In this document: positions 42,061 through 54,233 of the stretch, piece by piece
Numbering within the stretch: position 1 is the stretch's first letter
Layout: each line of letters starts with the position of its first letter
Assembly (NCBI GenBank): GCA_039602395.1
Contig: JBCNJP010000017.1
Coordinates: 15,092,315 to 15,156,314, forward strand
DNA from: Deinandra increscens subsp. villosa
Taxonomy: Eukaryota; Streptophyta; Magnoliopsida; Asterales; Asteraceae
Length of the DNA stretch: 64,000 bases
Direction of reading: 5' to 3'
The notes under the pieces: model-generated
Databases searched by the model: none
Told to the model about the DNA's origin: nothing
What the model saw: only the letters and a program-made list of their open reading frames with translations
Made by a program: the position numbers and the translations under genes

Positions 42061-42361
42061 CTGTTTTAGTCCTTGAGGTTTTGTCCAAACCCCAATTAAC
42101 CCCAATTCTAAGTCTTAGTTTAATATTTTAAAAAGTGACAAGATTCGGCTCCCAATCCTTCGCATCCTCCGTCAAGAAGTTATAGCTGGAAAAACCTCAA
42201 AATAGGGAGTTTTAATTGTAACCACCGTTGGCAACACTAATCCATGTTGTTATTTAAGTATAATTGGATAAATTATGGATCGATACGTCTTCTAACTTAT
42301 ATTGGTCGGGTTCGGTGGTGCGGGTAGTGCACGCCCGTATCGACAAGGTTAGGGGGATCCA

Positions 42362-42461
42362 GGGGGGCAACGCCCCCCTTGGCGGGGGTCGGGAGCAGCG
42401 CCCCCGAGAGAGCGGGGTCCAAGGGGCAGCAGCCCCTGACGAGGTCCAAGGGGTGGCCCCT
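42362..42461 (+). repeat. Cluster of four G/C hairpins
   Basis: GGGGGGC-AAC-GCCCCCC (42362-42378), a weaker GGGGGTCGGGAGCAGCGCCCCC (about 42384-42405), GGGGC-AGCA-GCCCC (42423-42436) and AGGGG-TGG-CCCCT (42449-42461) follow one another within 100 bp of a sharply GC-rich island in AT-rich DNA. Similar arrays occur in some plant LTRs, so this may be part of an LTR fragment (about 42240-42790), but I found no element body. Confidence 0.7.
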
Positions 42462-42925
42462 GGCTGGGATCGAATTGGCATTAATGGAATTCGAGGGATC
42501 AATTGTGCGAAATCGACTTGCAGTTATCCTAAATAACTGCATATAAACTCCTTTGGTTTAAACGTACGATCATATCAAATTTTCTGTTTCGGTTTCTTGA
42601 CAATCAAATTTAACTTGAATTCGAAAAGATCTCCAGATCGTATCCGATTGAAATCTTGAGCGAACCCTCGAAATTTTCAGTCTGAAAGTGCATCACGCTT
42701 TCTGGAGTTTCCAAGCATTCGAATTTATAACAATTCACCAGGTTGCAAATCTAGTTTATGTGGAACCCTTATTTCGCATACGAAATTCGCTAAAAAGGAG
42801 AAAAATAAATAAAGAAAGAAAGAAAAGAAATTAATCACAACCATCGGATGAACAGATTCATAGGCCTAAAAAGATGTCTATAATTCTAAATTTTTCTAAA
42901 TTTTTTAAGGTGTTTACAATATATT

Positions 42926-43199
42926 AGTTTTATTTTGGTGTTTTGAATGAACATTTATAGGCAAATTATAGGCAAGTAAACTATATTCTGTCATGCTGAC
43001 CTAATATTCATATTGACATAACCATCCAACCTCACTCATTTTCATTTCATTGCCTTTCACACAGTTTTATTTTGGTGTTTTGAATGAACATTTATAGGCA
43101 AATTATAGGCAAGTAAACTATATTCTGTCATGCTGACCTAATATTCATTTTGACATAACCATCCAACCTCACTCATTTTCATTTCATTGCCTTTCACAC
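42926..43199 (+). repeat. 137-bp tandem duplication upstream of MYB gene
   Basis: Units 42926-43062 and 43063-43199 are identical by eye except at one base (CATATTGAC versus CATTTTGAC). Both begin AGTTTTATTTTGGTGTTTTG and end CCTTTCACAC. The second unit ends 390 bp before the MYB start codon. Near identity means the duplication is recent. Confidence 0.97.
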
Positions 43200-43589
43200 A
43201 AAGCTTCTTCTTGTTATTTTGTATGTTTATAACAAATAACCAGAAATACACAACTTTTAAAGCACAAGGTACAAGCCACTTTAACATTATTGTTTTGTTT
43301 TTGGATTTCATCTATGGAGAGGAACCAAGCACATGAAGAGAGAGAGTGTGTGTTAGAGAGAGGGTACTACATTTCATGCCATTGTTAAAGGTGAATGAAG
43401 AGATCATGCATGCAATATGTTCATTAGAGAGCCAATATCTACATGCTTTTGTTGCCTTGGCACTTGTTAAATGCACTTCCTCATTATATGAATGCTTCTG
43501 AAATCACCATCACCATCATCATCCTCCATTCATCTACTGTGTGTTTGTGTGTGATTTACGTTACGAACTTACGATACAGTTACTAATCG
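43200..43589 (+). promoter_or_regulatory. Proximal promoter and leader of MYB gene
   Basis: No ORF. It holds a GA-rich stretch (GAAGAGAGAGAGTGTG, about 43335) and CATCACCATCACCATCATCATCC just before the leader. The transcription start cannot be placed with certainty. Confidence 0.4.
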
Positions 43590-44670
43590 ATGGGAAGACG
43601 ACCTCCTTGTTGTGATAAATCACATGTCAAGAAAGGCCCGTGGACAGCCGAGGAAGACGCAAAGATTCTTGCGTATGTTGCTAGTCATGGCATCGGTAAC
43701 TGGACTCTCGTTCCCCAAAAAGCAGGTCGTTTTACCCTTCCGGGTTACTAATCTTGATCATCATTCGTTTTTATAGTGACGTGACCTTTATCGTGTGTGT
43801 GTACTTGAACAGGTCTTAACAGATGCGGCAAAAGTTGTAGACTGCGATGGACTAATTATTTAAGACCCGATCTCAAGCATGATAGTTTCACCCCTCTTGA
43901 AGAAGAGCTCATTTTGAGGTACCATCAGGCCGTAGGAAGTAGGTAATAAGCTTATGATTACGATCTCCGTTTTCTCCGTTTGTTCCTAACCTCGAGGATT
44001 ATTCGATGTTTGGTTTATATTTAAATCTAACGGGTCAAACGGATGAATCTTCAGGTGGTCTTTGATAGCAAAGCAACTCCCAGGAAGAACTGACAATGAT
44101 GTGAAGAATCACTGGAACACGAAACTAAAGAAGAAGCTGCTTAAAATGGGAATCGACCCGATCACCCACAAACCATTAAGTCAGCTTCTTTCTGATTACG
44201 GAAACATCAATGATGTCGTCCCACAAAACACGAGACCTTCAGATCAAAGACTCTATGGACCGCCCTTGGATTTCTCTCACGCCGAAAGTTCATTTACAAC
44301 AGTTGACCCGTTTCAGGAACCCGCTCCAATGAATTTGGTAACTGCTCATTTCCAGATCATCAATGAAGGAGCTTCATCTTCTACTTCATCACCTGCATCT
44401 AAAGTTCAAGGGAATTTACCATCTTCTCCCTCCATTTGGAGTGATTACCTTGTTGGAGACCAAGAACAAGAGTGTACCAATGAACCAGATTTCGGTATTT
44501 TATCAACAGATGATGATTACATGAATTGTTACAATGGGTTTGGGGTAGATCACACAAAGAACAACTTAGAGATCAATACTAGTGTTTCTTTTGTTGAGTC
44601 GATTTTAAATCGAGATCGTGAAATGCAGTTGGACTTCCCTCAGCTGTTCGATTCTTACTCCGAGTACTAA
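43590..44670 (+). CDS. TDF1: R2R3-MYB transcription factor, TDF1/MYB35 type
   Basis: Three exons (43590-43725, 43813-43942, 44055-44670) with GT-AG introns at the two conserved R2R3-MYB positions give 293 residues. The R2 repeat (about 14-62) has GPWTAEEDAKILAYV, GNWTLVPQKAGLNRCGKSCRLRW and TNYLRPDLKHDSFTPLEEE. The R3 repeat has GSRWSLIAKQLPGRTDNDVKNHWNTKLKKK. MGRRPPCCDKSHVKKGPWT, the ILAYVASHGIGNW spelling and KMGIDPITHKPLSQLL after the repeats match TDF1 (MYB35) more closely than MYB80. TDF1 is a nuclear regulator of tapetum development in anthers, acting downstream of DYT1 and upstream of AMS in Arabidopsis. The C-terminus is Ser-rich and acidic, as expected for an activator. All exons are open and the splice sites are canonical. 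The tandem duplication upstream may affect expression. Confidence 0.93.
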
Positions 44671-45283
44671 ACCTTGGAAGATCTTTAAAAAGGAGTATAA
44701 TGGGTGACTACTCTATCCGTGTTGGTCATAACGGTTCAAGATCGACCTATCTTCTAGCTTATAGTTATATATCTAGTTTCTAAATTCCCATATCTGTTGC
44801 TGATGTTTTTTTTTTTTCTTTTTTTCACATTTCTAGGTAGTAAAACTGGAATTCGAATGTTCAAAGAATCGAAATACTTTGTTCCCCAGTCAATGTTCAT
44901 GTGACTAAGAGCTTAACCCGCTTAACCCGCTTGACCCGTTTGCCTTAATAAGCTAAAAAGATATTTTTGACCCGTTTGAAATAAAAACATTGTAGCAACG
45001 AGTCAAGATTATGTGTTTGGTTTAATTAGCCAATTTTTACTATTTGTTTAAGGGTCCACATCCTAAAAAGCAAAATACTATAACAATGTTTAAATGGTTA
45101 TCAAACTTTTATTATATAGAAGAAAACTGAAGAAAAGTGTCGAATTTGATATCATAAGGCTGTACACTCGGGATGGTATTCTAATTCTTGATGTTATTTC
45201 ATATAGATGTGTGCGGGAAATAAACATGAAAAGAGTTCATGAGCTTCGAGTTTAAAGTTTACGAATATGAAGGGTATTTGGAT
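44671..45283. other. Convergent intergenic region, MYB and DUF1336
   Basis: Holds the 3' untranslated regions of two converging genes. A run of GACCCG and TTAACCCGC repeats occurs at 44910-44980. No gene. Confidence 0.4.
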
Positions 45284-48200
45284 TTAGAACCCGAGTTGTT
45301 TGTAATTGTTGTAATTGATCTCTTTCAACTGAAGGCAGCATAAAATACATTCTGGCAATTCTTCAGCTTTGCTACCCTGTTTCAGTGTCAGCAAACTTAT
45401 TTTAGGCATACTTGTAAAATACGGAAAGAAATACAATCAATCTTGTATGTTTCTGGACCTGTATAGTGAGCCCGAAATCCAGGATACAATGTTTTAGTCT
45501 CTCTCGAAAAGCTTCAAAACCTTTTCTAGAGATGTAACTGAATCTATGCATGTTCAAATCAATTTCAAAGTAGTTTTCGCCCTGCATGTTTTCAAATATT
45601 AGAGTGTTTATTTATTCATGAACTGCACAAAAGGGATGTTTGGACATGCGTTTCAGATGAAGATACTATGTATATGATTATATGGATATTAAAGAGATAA
45701 TCACCTGCAACAAAACTGGTTATCATAAGAGGAAAGTAAAATTACTTTTTACCCTTTTTTGGTCATTTTTTTATGTATTACTACTTTGAAAGATTATAAA
45801 TTAGCAAACAAGAAAGCCTCAAAGTGATTATTACATCGCTAAATAGCAAAAATACCAAATCACATCCAAAAACTATAACTCATGGAGCAAGAATCACCAT
45901 AAGTAATTATCTTATATTGATTATTCAGTTTCAAATAATAATTTTTAAAATTTTAGAAAACCACATCCAAAAACGCCTAATCATCAATTGCCATGACAGC
46001 CCACTTAAAAACTGAAATTACATAGTATTAAGCCAATAAAAATGCAAACAATGCAACCAAAGTGAGACTGGTATTTCTTTTACCACCTCCAAAAGAGGAA
46101 AACTAAAACACTTTGTGGGTTCTTTAGAGATGACAATTTTTATCCACATACTTCTGAATAGGTTAATTTGGTTGTGTTTTGACTTAAACTGGTGAAATGA
46201 GTCAACCTAAAAAGAATGGTTGGAAGGGGAACAAATCAAATGAGTCAAACGCCCAAAACTTTATTTTGAATGCATACAGTCTCCTCGACCATTATTCAAA
46301 GACTTTAAAAATATTATTGCAATACTATTGTTTTTGCAATCATAATCAAAACATTCATTCTTGAAAAAAAACAAACACAAAAGTGTTGACAGGTCAACCC
46401 AAACTGACTCGACCTGTTATGGCATTACTTACAAATTTGACCCTTCACAACCTCAACCCATGTCGACATTTACCCAACCCATCCAACCTGCTCATATTGT
46501 CATATGTAAACTTCTTTGTGTTGCTCAAAACAGGGTCTTGATTTTCAATGAGAAAATTATAAATATTTGTATACCAAGTAGAGTTAAACACGAGGAATAG
46601 ATTTACCAAGAAAAATTCATGTTGGGGGCGGGAAAGAACGGGCTTCTCGTTATAAGCATTCATAAGCTTCCTTTCAGCTGAACTCAACTGAAGATCCTCC
46701 AAGTTTGTGACCCGGCCCAAGATCTTCAATCTTTCCCTGCAGGGTGCAATGGTATCTACTGGGAAACCTCTAACCCTTTCCACTTCATCATCAATTATTT
46801 TCTATTATAAAGAGAAATTAATAAAGAAATAAATACTCAAAATTAAATGTTTATTGTAACTATATGAAGCATGAATGATGAAATATGACCATCTTACCCT
46901 AATATTTTCTTGAAAATGGAGTGGAAGTTCCTCATAATTTTCAGACAGCTTGAAGTACAAAACAAAACTCATTCCTTCTCCATCATATTCATGTTGAAAT
47001 AGTGCAGGGGGGTATAAAGGTATCTGATTTATAAATAGAAAAATAAAATCAGGGACCAAGTAGAAAATAAACATTGAGATCGTCTAAAAATGCGTATCAG
47101 CAACAAAATTTACATCAATACAGGCCAGCTTATTAAAAAAGGTGTTTTAGACCTCATTATTGCGACTAGAATAATCAAAGTATTTGATAAAAGCTAAGAA
47201 CAGGTAGGCAGTTTGATCGTGCAATTTGAAACTTATCATTACAGCTTAAACAATTAGAATTAAAAGCAGTTGACTGGAGCTAAAGATAATATGTAAGTTT
47301 TACATTTTATTTCAATAATCAACTTTCTTACAGCAACTTCTTACCTGCACCTTCAAGTATGACTACTTCAAACCCAAATAACCAGAAAATCATGGTCATA
47401 ACTGCTTTACCCAAACAATTAATTCAGTTTTATTACACATCCAAACACCCCCTTAAACGTTAAAAAACTTGGAGATATACCAACTATTGCATCCAAATTT
47501 GATGACATTCGATAAGCTTAACCATATGTTTATTTTTACTTACAAGGTCAAGTAAGATATCAACGGTTAGATGGACATACTTGAAGATTTACAACAAGCA
47601 AAGGAGGGATTTTTCCAGATGATTCAACTTTTGGGAGTTCAAGTAGGCGTGCAATATGATCAATCTTACGGGGAGATAAAAATACGTCAACACCAATAGG
47701 GTAAAAAGCAGCTTGATTAGAAGCACATTCTTTCTTTTTATCTCTGTAAACATGTAAACAGAAGAAACAGCATGTCACTATGGCAAGACAAATGTAAACC
47801 TTTTACAATATAGAAGGGAAAAAAATAGTTTGATGCCAAGCTTACTATACCTTAAATAATTATGTCCCCGCACTTTAAAGGTATTTGGATCAAGTGGTGA
47901 CCAACAATCTGACATTTTCTTCTCTATTGGACAAAAATGAACTTGAGAGCCTGCTATTGGTCTTTGCAAAATAGCTTTTGGGGACACTGAAACAGAACAA
48001 TATACGCGAGATTATAAACAAGACATGGCAAAAGATTTCCTACAGCCTAGAGGTCGCAAAATGAGCAAGTTGGGTCACAAAACAACACAGGTAATCGTTC
48101 TTATGGGTCAGGTAAACAGAAAATGCTTAATTTTAGATTTTTTTAGCAAATAATTAGTGTGTTAAAAATGATTACAAGAACTATATTATTATAATAGTAA

Positions 48201-50415
48201 TATAACTTGTCAAAAAAATGATTTAGGAGTTTGGCATTTAGAAAACATTTTGGGTAACTTTCAACCTGTTTAACCTGCGCAACACATTTGACTCATTTGC
48301 TTTTAAGGTCATTCTTTTTGTTTTACCCATTTGACGCATCAATTGCCACCTCTAGTTCAGGCCTATGGAAGATAAAAATATTTAGCAGGCATGAGTCTTA
48401 CATATGGAATGACTAGATTGCCCTTCCCTCCATTTAAAGGAAAGCCTTGAAGAAATTTTCTTTTTTGCACTTGGAGGGCTTGAACATGATGATTTGCTCT
48501 TTATATCTGTCGAGGTAGTGCAGGTAAGACAAGGCAGACAATTGTTTAGGTCATACGCAGTAGAGGTTTCGTGTGTGGTGACTGGTGGCACTTGTTCATT
48601 GGGTTTCATTTGTGAGTCAGTTGTAGAAAAGGAAGAACCAGTGACATGATCAGAAATTCTTGGAGTTACTGATGCACTAACCGAACTGGTTTGAGATATA
48701 ACATCTGTGAAATTTTCAAGAAGCAAATTAGTAAATGTCAATGGTATAACAGATTAAAACAAGTTCAGGTTGAAACATGTCAATTTTAGTACCGCTCGGG
48801 CTGTGTTTGCCCATGAACACTATGGTCCATTTAAAAAGATTGCAGTTAATGGGTTGATGATGATTACAAAACAATGTTATTACAACAATAATCTATATCA
48901 ATGAATAAACTTTTAGAAGATTGACTGCACTTAAATTCGACAATGCAACTCTCAATTCCTTTTGAATCTTTGAGCCATTCCCCTTTATATTTATTTTTAT
49001 TTGACACATGTGAGATGAAAAAACAAACCAAATCAACCGTTCATAATTAAATGGGCCAAATGTTTCAATTTTATCAATTTTAAGGTGTTCTTTTTATTTT
49101 CACCGTGATGATTTTCATTTTCTAAGCATAATACAATATTATCAGTTAAATTTCGGTTCACAAGCACAAAAGGAAAAGGAAAACTAAATCATAAACTTTC
49201 TTCCCCAATACCCATAAAAAACACAAAAAACTTCTTACCATCCTGAATGCTGTAATACTCTTCATCACCATCAGACTCAATCCCTGTTGTGGTATCAAAC
49301 CACTCTGTACTTCCTGATAAAAATCAAATGGTATAAACAGATAGAACCAACATAATTAGAAACTATAACACATCATAAAGAGGACTCCTTACGTATAAAT
49401 TTAAACCAAATACTTCCCAAATTTAAACTTAAGTTGACCTTTTAGTCTCTTTGCTCTCACATTATTTGTATTCTCTTATGGTTCAATAAACTTAACTACT
49501 TTGTCTTCAGAATTGGTGTTTGGATAAATGTCTAAAGTGATTAAGATGAATATAGTTTTGAGTAATTGACAAAAACTGGTTAGTCTTTCTGATCAAATAC
49601 AGTCAAAATAATCAAATTCATAGAAGCATGTAAGCTAAAAAAAAATTGATAATTAAGATAAATGGGATTACTCACCGGTCCCTACCTTTTACTAGCTATA
49701 ATAATCAACTTGAAAATGAACATCCAAACTCCATTGAAGACATATTTTATCAACTTGAGAGGGTGTTTGGACGTGAGAATTTAAAGTGATCATTATGATT
49801 TCAAGAACCATGATTGATGTGATTTGAAGTCTCAGACATATAAATATATAATCAACCGTTTAGAGCTAGGTTTAGTTCGAACATGTAATTTAAAATTATC
49901 ACAAGAATCAATTTTCTTTCAGCAAATCCTAACCTAATAAACCAAGTCTGATAAACCGAACATGAAATGACCAGATAATCAAAAACCATAATCAATGAAC
50001 TTAAACATACAAAACTGATTATTGCTGATTCAAACAACAATAATGAACTCCAACTCACATACAAACTCTGGAATCAAGAATGTACCAAATTTTGCCAATA
50101 TAGTCAACTAACAAAGGTGAAAACCAAAAACCCCTAATCTAGAAGCTCGAATTTAAATTCCGAGAGAAATTTACCGTTAAATGTAGGGTTACGATACGAG
50201 CGATCGATTGAATTACAAACATCAGCAGAAGGATCAACTTTGCTCCGAGACGAATAACGATTAGTACCAGCATTTGACTTCTTCCTCCCCAATCGCCTTC
50301 TTCTTCTTCCTCCATGAACTCTCGGTGCCGCTTCTCCATCTCCTCGATCCCCGTGCTTCTTCTTCCGCAATCCAACTCGCACGCATCCCTGTTCCTTCGA
50401 TCCACACACTCCCAT
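45284..50415 (-). CDS. EDR2-like DUF1336 protein with N-myristoylation start
   Basis: Nine exons: 50415-50175, 49313-49239, 48704-48402, 47986-47851, 47743-47581, 47023-46898, 46801-46607, 45581-45459 and 45376-45284. All junctions are GT-AG and in phase, giving 484 residues. The start MGVCGSKEQGC has Gly2 and Cys4, a myristoylation/palmitoylation signal, followed by a basic stretch (GGRRRRRLGRKKSN), so plasma-membrane association is likely. A conserved RSYRNPTFNGSTEWFDTTTGIESDGD segment and a Ser/Thr-rich linker follow. The C-terminal DUF1336 domain (from about residue 215) shows RPIAGSQVHFCP, YPIGVDVFLSPRKIDHIARLLELP, PALFQHEYDGEGMSFVLYFKLSE, RPQHEFFL and IDLNMHRFSYISRKGFEAFRERL. The domain is shared with the C-terminus of ENHANCED DISEASE RESISTANCE 2, but no START or PH domain is present. 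Molecular function is unknown. The exon 8 donor is GTCCAG, weaker than the rest. Confidence 0.93.
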
Positions 50416-51035
50416 TCTCCTAATCCCCCCTTTCTCCCTCTCTCTCTCTCACACACACCACACCTAAACACGCAGTGCAGCAGACGGATGTATCACGTAC
50501 GATTTCTCGTGATCAATTTGATCTAATCATCGATTATTAAAAAAAACTGATCAAATTGCTGGACGGAGGTGAATCTATCTATCTACAGATGCAAAATATG
50601 TGCGGAAATCGAATCGGAAACCTAAATGTGTTGAATCTCTCTAGGAGTCACGAATCGAGTGTGGAAATGAAACGAAGAAGATGATGAGAAGAGCGAAGGG
50701 AGGGGAAGGAGTGAGGGTTTGCTGAGTAATCTGGTAGAAGCTACTACTCCACCATTATTAGGGTTTCTTGATTAATTTTGGTGGGAGAGATGATGATGGA
50801 TCACCCCAATTTTTTCAATGTAAAAATGACTTTGGAGCAGCTTTTAATTATCAGATTTTGATTATTAAAAAATTTAATTTAACGATCCTTTTTTATTTGG
50901 TAATAAAATATCTTGAAATAGTATACATACCGTTGTGAATGCTCACCTACAATTATATTATATAATTTGATAATATAATTTTTTTTCAATTTTTTTATTT
51001 TTTTATTTTGTTATTTTTTTGGAGAATATAAAGTT
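50416..51035. other. DUF1336 leader/promoter and copia flank
   Basis: The gene's leader has GA/CT repeats (CTCTCTCTCTCACACACACCACACC at about 50440). No other gene. The copia target duplication begins at 51036. Confidence 0.5.
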
Positions 51036-51040
51036 GTTAT

Positions 51041-51388
51041 TGTTATGAATATCCAAGTGATGATATGGATGTCCACCACCTTTCACCTCAACAATAATGA
51101 AAACTTCTCTTGCACACAAGACCTCATATGAATACACTCAACATTAAATGCCTATGTCTTCTTGTCCCTTATTTTATGGTATAAATACCACATGAATGTA
51201 AAGGAAAAATTGCACCTCCTTGTATGCATTTTATATGCTATACAATCTTCTTCTCATTCTCTCTAATATCTCAAACTTCTCTTTACTTCTCTTTACTTCT
51301 CTTATATATATTTCTCTAAAGAGGAAAGGATAACAAGTAATGGCAATTAATGTTTTCAAGTGGTGATAATCTTCATTAAATTATCACA
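51041..51388 (+). repeat. 5' LTR of copia element
   Basis: 348 bp, TGTTATGAAT...TTATCACA, with TATAAATA at 51180-51187 as probable promoter. An extra ttctctttac unit relative to the 3' LTR explains the length difference. Confidence 0.97.
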
Positions 51389-51670
51389 CGTTATCAGCAC
51401 GAGGCTCTAGTCTCATAATCAAGCATAAAGACATCCATAATCAAGGTAAGAAATTCATCAATGGAAAATACATATTAAGATAAATTAAAAATTACATTTT
51501 ATGAAAGACACTCAATAACTATGGGACTACTAACATCTAACATTTATTTATGCAACTAACTTTTATTTATGCATATAACATTTATTTATGTAACTAAATT
51601 TTATTTATGCCCTAACATTAATTTATACAACTAACTTTTATTTATGCATCTAACATTTTGATTATGCAAC
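51389..51670 (+). other. Copia leader with non-Met primer site
   Basis: The sequence after the LTR is CGTTATCAGCACGAGGCTCTAG, not the usual TGGTATCAGAGC. About 51535-51670 is a degenerate tandem of TAACATTTATTTATGCAACTAACTTTTATTTATG-type units (near 35 bp) that continues on the far side of the nested element. Confidence 0.7.
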
Positions 51671-51673
51671 TAA

Positions 51674-53678
51674 GGGGAGGGGGTATGGTTGCCTTGTGGC
51701 TTCAAGGAGCCATGCTCCCCAACCAATCATCATGTGCCAACTCATTTGGGATGTTTTTGAAGCCTTGTCAAGCCACACCACAAGGTATGGTTGCCTTGTG
51801 GCTTGGAGAAGCCACCGAAAAATTAACTTTTTTTTTTTTTTTTGATTTTTAACATCTTTTAATAAACAAACAACTTTTATATAAAAAAACACTAGCATTA
51901 CGAAATCAAACGGTTACAATACTTGAAATTAAAAAAAAAAACACAAATACAATTTAAAAAAAAAACAACTAAAAGTTGCAATCCCATCCGTATTCCTCCG
52001 CGATTTCTCTTTTTTGTTCAAGAACAAGCGGTAGGAATTGAGGATCAACATCATTATGCGGTTTCATAAATATCTCGAGATCACGTGCTTTTTTCTCTTG
52101 TCGTTCACGTGCTTGTTTGAACTCGATCACTCGACGTTGAGCCTCCATTGTAGTTTTCACCGCATCGTACATCGCTTGCTTCTTTCCAAAGGTTTCGTCC
52201 CGAAGCTTTGCCTTAAGCTCCCTTTCTTTGATCCAATTGCTTTGAAAATCCGACATCATTTCCAACGCCTTTTCCGATGCCGAACTTCTTGCGGTGGACG
52301 AAGACTCGCCCAACTTCTTTTTCCCTTTATTTTTTGGGTATGTAGGGGTCGAGTCTTCATTGAGATCGGGCAATTGAGTCGATCCAACATCATTTGAAGT
52401 TGTGTAGTCCCCCGACTCGGACGTCTTCGTCCTTTTACCCGGTTCCGGTATTTCACCATGTACATTCTCAACCGGTGCCCACTTGGGATGGTCTTTTATC
52501 TCGACCCAACACGCCAAATGAGAAAACCCATTTTTCTCGTATATTTGTTTATACAAGTTTTGGGCTTTCACCAAAATGTCCCCATCCGCACACCCACTTG
52601 CCCAAGTATTTTTCTTTAAAAAAAAAAAGTTAATAAATATATATATATATATATATACATATATCGAGTTAGAAAAAAAATAAATGTATTTTTACCGTTT
52701 GAATGTAGAGGGCGTTAAAGTTCGACAACTTTGTGTTCAACTTCTTCCACTTTGAGCTTAGTTGGTCCCTAGATCGCCCACTAGGTGCACCCATCAAACC
52801 GTCAAAGTGGGCAAGAACTTTAGCCCAAAACGAATCGCGGGATTGTTGATCCGCTTTTCTCCCATCTTCACTACAATGAATATAAGCTTTTGTCAAGTTA
52901 AGCTCTTCCTCCGACGTCCAAGTTTTACATTTTGCTCTCCCCGGAAATTTAGCTTTCGTCTTCGTAATTACTTGGACGTCTTCGTCCATCACCTCGATCT
53001 CCTCTTCTTCAACCGCATGTTCTTCCTCTTCTTCTCCTCCTTCTTCTTCAACTTCTTCTTCGGACTCGGAATCGATTTGACGACGTGGCTCTCGAAATTG
53101 CTTGTTTTGGTACATGACGTTAGACGGGTATTGGGAAGAATGTGGGGGAAATAACTCCCCTTGAGCCCCATAACGACCGGATAGGAGATCGATTAACGAA
53201 TGTTGAGAAGGGTGTGGTGCGAAAAAAGCCGGTTGTGATTGCGGTGGAGGATTTGCGTTGGAGGCTTGACCGGTATTACGAACCTTCGGTTTGTATTTTT
53301 TGGTGGGAGCGGTGGATTTTTTCGTGGTAGCGGGTGATTTCTTCTTTGATCGATCCATGGTGAGTAGAATATAAAATATGTGAAAGAGGGAGATGATAGG
53401 TGAAGAAGATGGTGTAAAAATGTTATAAAAGGGGTAGAATTTATAGTTGTAAAATTGTTAAAAAGAAAAAAAAAAAAAAAGGAAAGTAGCCGTTGGAGGC
53501 AACGGTCAAAAGCCCCAACGTTCGAATTTTACCCGGCTCCCCTCGGTTCCATATTGCCGCTCGACCAAAAATATCCGGAGCCTAGCCATCGAACCGCCTA
53601 GGGCGGTATGGTTGCCCGTGGGAACCGCCCGGCTCCAAAGGAACCGCGACGCGGTAACCACCACCATACCGTCCCCCC
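51674..53678. mobile_element. PIF/Harbinger element nested in copia leader
   Basis: 2005 bp. TAA flanks both sides (51671-51673 and 53679-53681). Ends GGGGAGGGGGTATGGTTG and, in reverse complement, GGGGGGACGGTATGGTGG. Repeats of GTATGGTTGCC(T/C)TGTGG and CGGTATGGTTGCC occur subterminally. It encodes the Myb-like ORF1 but no DDE transposase, so it depends on a transposase elsewhere. It is younger than the copia insertion. Confidence 0.9.
51969..53358 (-). CDS. PIF/Harbinger ORF1 (Myb/trihelix-like)
   Basis: Two exons (53358-52696 and 52613-51969) with a GT-AG intron give 435 residues with no internal stop. PIF/Harbinger elements need this DNA-binding Myb-like partner in addition to the DDE transposase, for nuclear import and end binding. 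Visible: a basic N-terminus (MDRSKKKSPATTKKST), a Pro/Gln/Ser-rich region, a strongly acidic tract (residues about 95-130), then the trihelix-like domain CKTWTSEEELNLTKAYIHCSEDG, SRDSFWAKVLAHFDGLM, RDQLSSKWKKLNTKLSNFNALY. Exon 2 continues with KNTWASGCADGDIL, HLACWVEIKDHPKW and a charged helical C-terminus (ARERQEKKARDLEIF). Databases often mislabel this family as glutathione S-transferase T3-like. The intact frame suggests recent activity. Confidence 0.85.
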
Positions 53679-53681
53679 TAA

Positions 53682-54233
53682 TATTTTCTTATGTCTACTA
53701 ACTTTTGATTATATGACTAATGTTTGATTATGTTTATCTATTAATCCTAACATTTTATTATTATGCTAACTTTTATTTATATCTTTGTTCTCTCTTAATT
53801 TTATCAACACTAAATTTTTATACTTTTATAACCCGTATTTAATCCATTTTCTTTAACTTATTTTTCAAAATAATAAAATATATAAACGTTAATATAGCCG
53901 TTTGAAAAGTTTATATAACCGTTGCAAACGGTTATATTTTTTTCCTATAAATTAACAATTATCAATCATTTTTTTTTTCACAACAAACAAATCATTTTCT
54001 CAGGATTATTGAAGACGAGATTTTCAAAATGATTCATCCACTTCTGGTGATAGTTACCATAATGATCATCTTAGCCCTTTCCCAATTTTTCAACTCCCAC
54101 CTAGTGAATTTTATCTTTCCTTGTTCGTATATTTATTTATTGTCATACCACTCTATTGTATCTCATTGCTTATTGATATATATGGATTCTAATGTTCCTC
54201 TTGTTACTTGTTCAATTTATGTCTAGCTACAAT
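53682..54233 (+). other. Copia leader, right part
   Basis: Continues the CTAACTTTTGATTATATGACTAATG tandem style to about 53800, then AT-rich sequence up to gag. A small 65-codon frame at 54029-54226 is not recognisable. Confidence 0.5.

Noticed and set aside
42055..42200. Fourth GAGTAAA MULE terminus
   Set aside because: GAGTAAAACTGTTTTAGTCC at about 42054 resembles the family TIR, but no inverted partner or target duplication was found nearby.
43590..44670. MYB80/MYB103 identity for the MYB gene
   Set aside because: Residues such as DAKILAYVASHGIGNW and LKHDSFTPLEEELILRYH fit the TDF1/MYB35 type better than MYB80.
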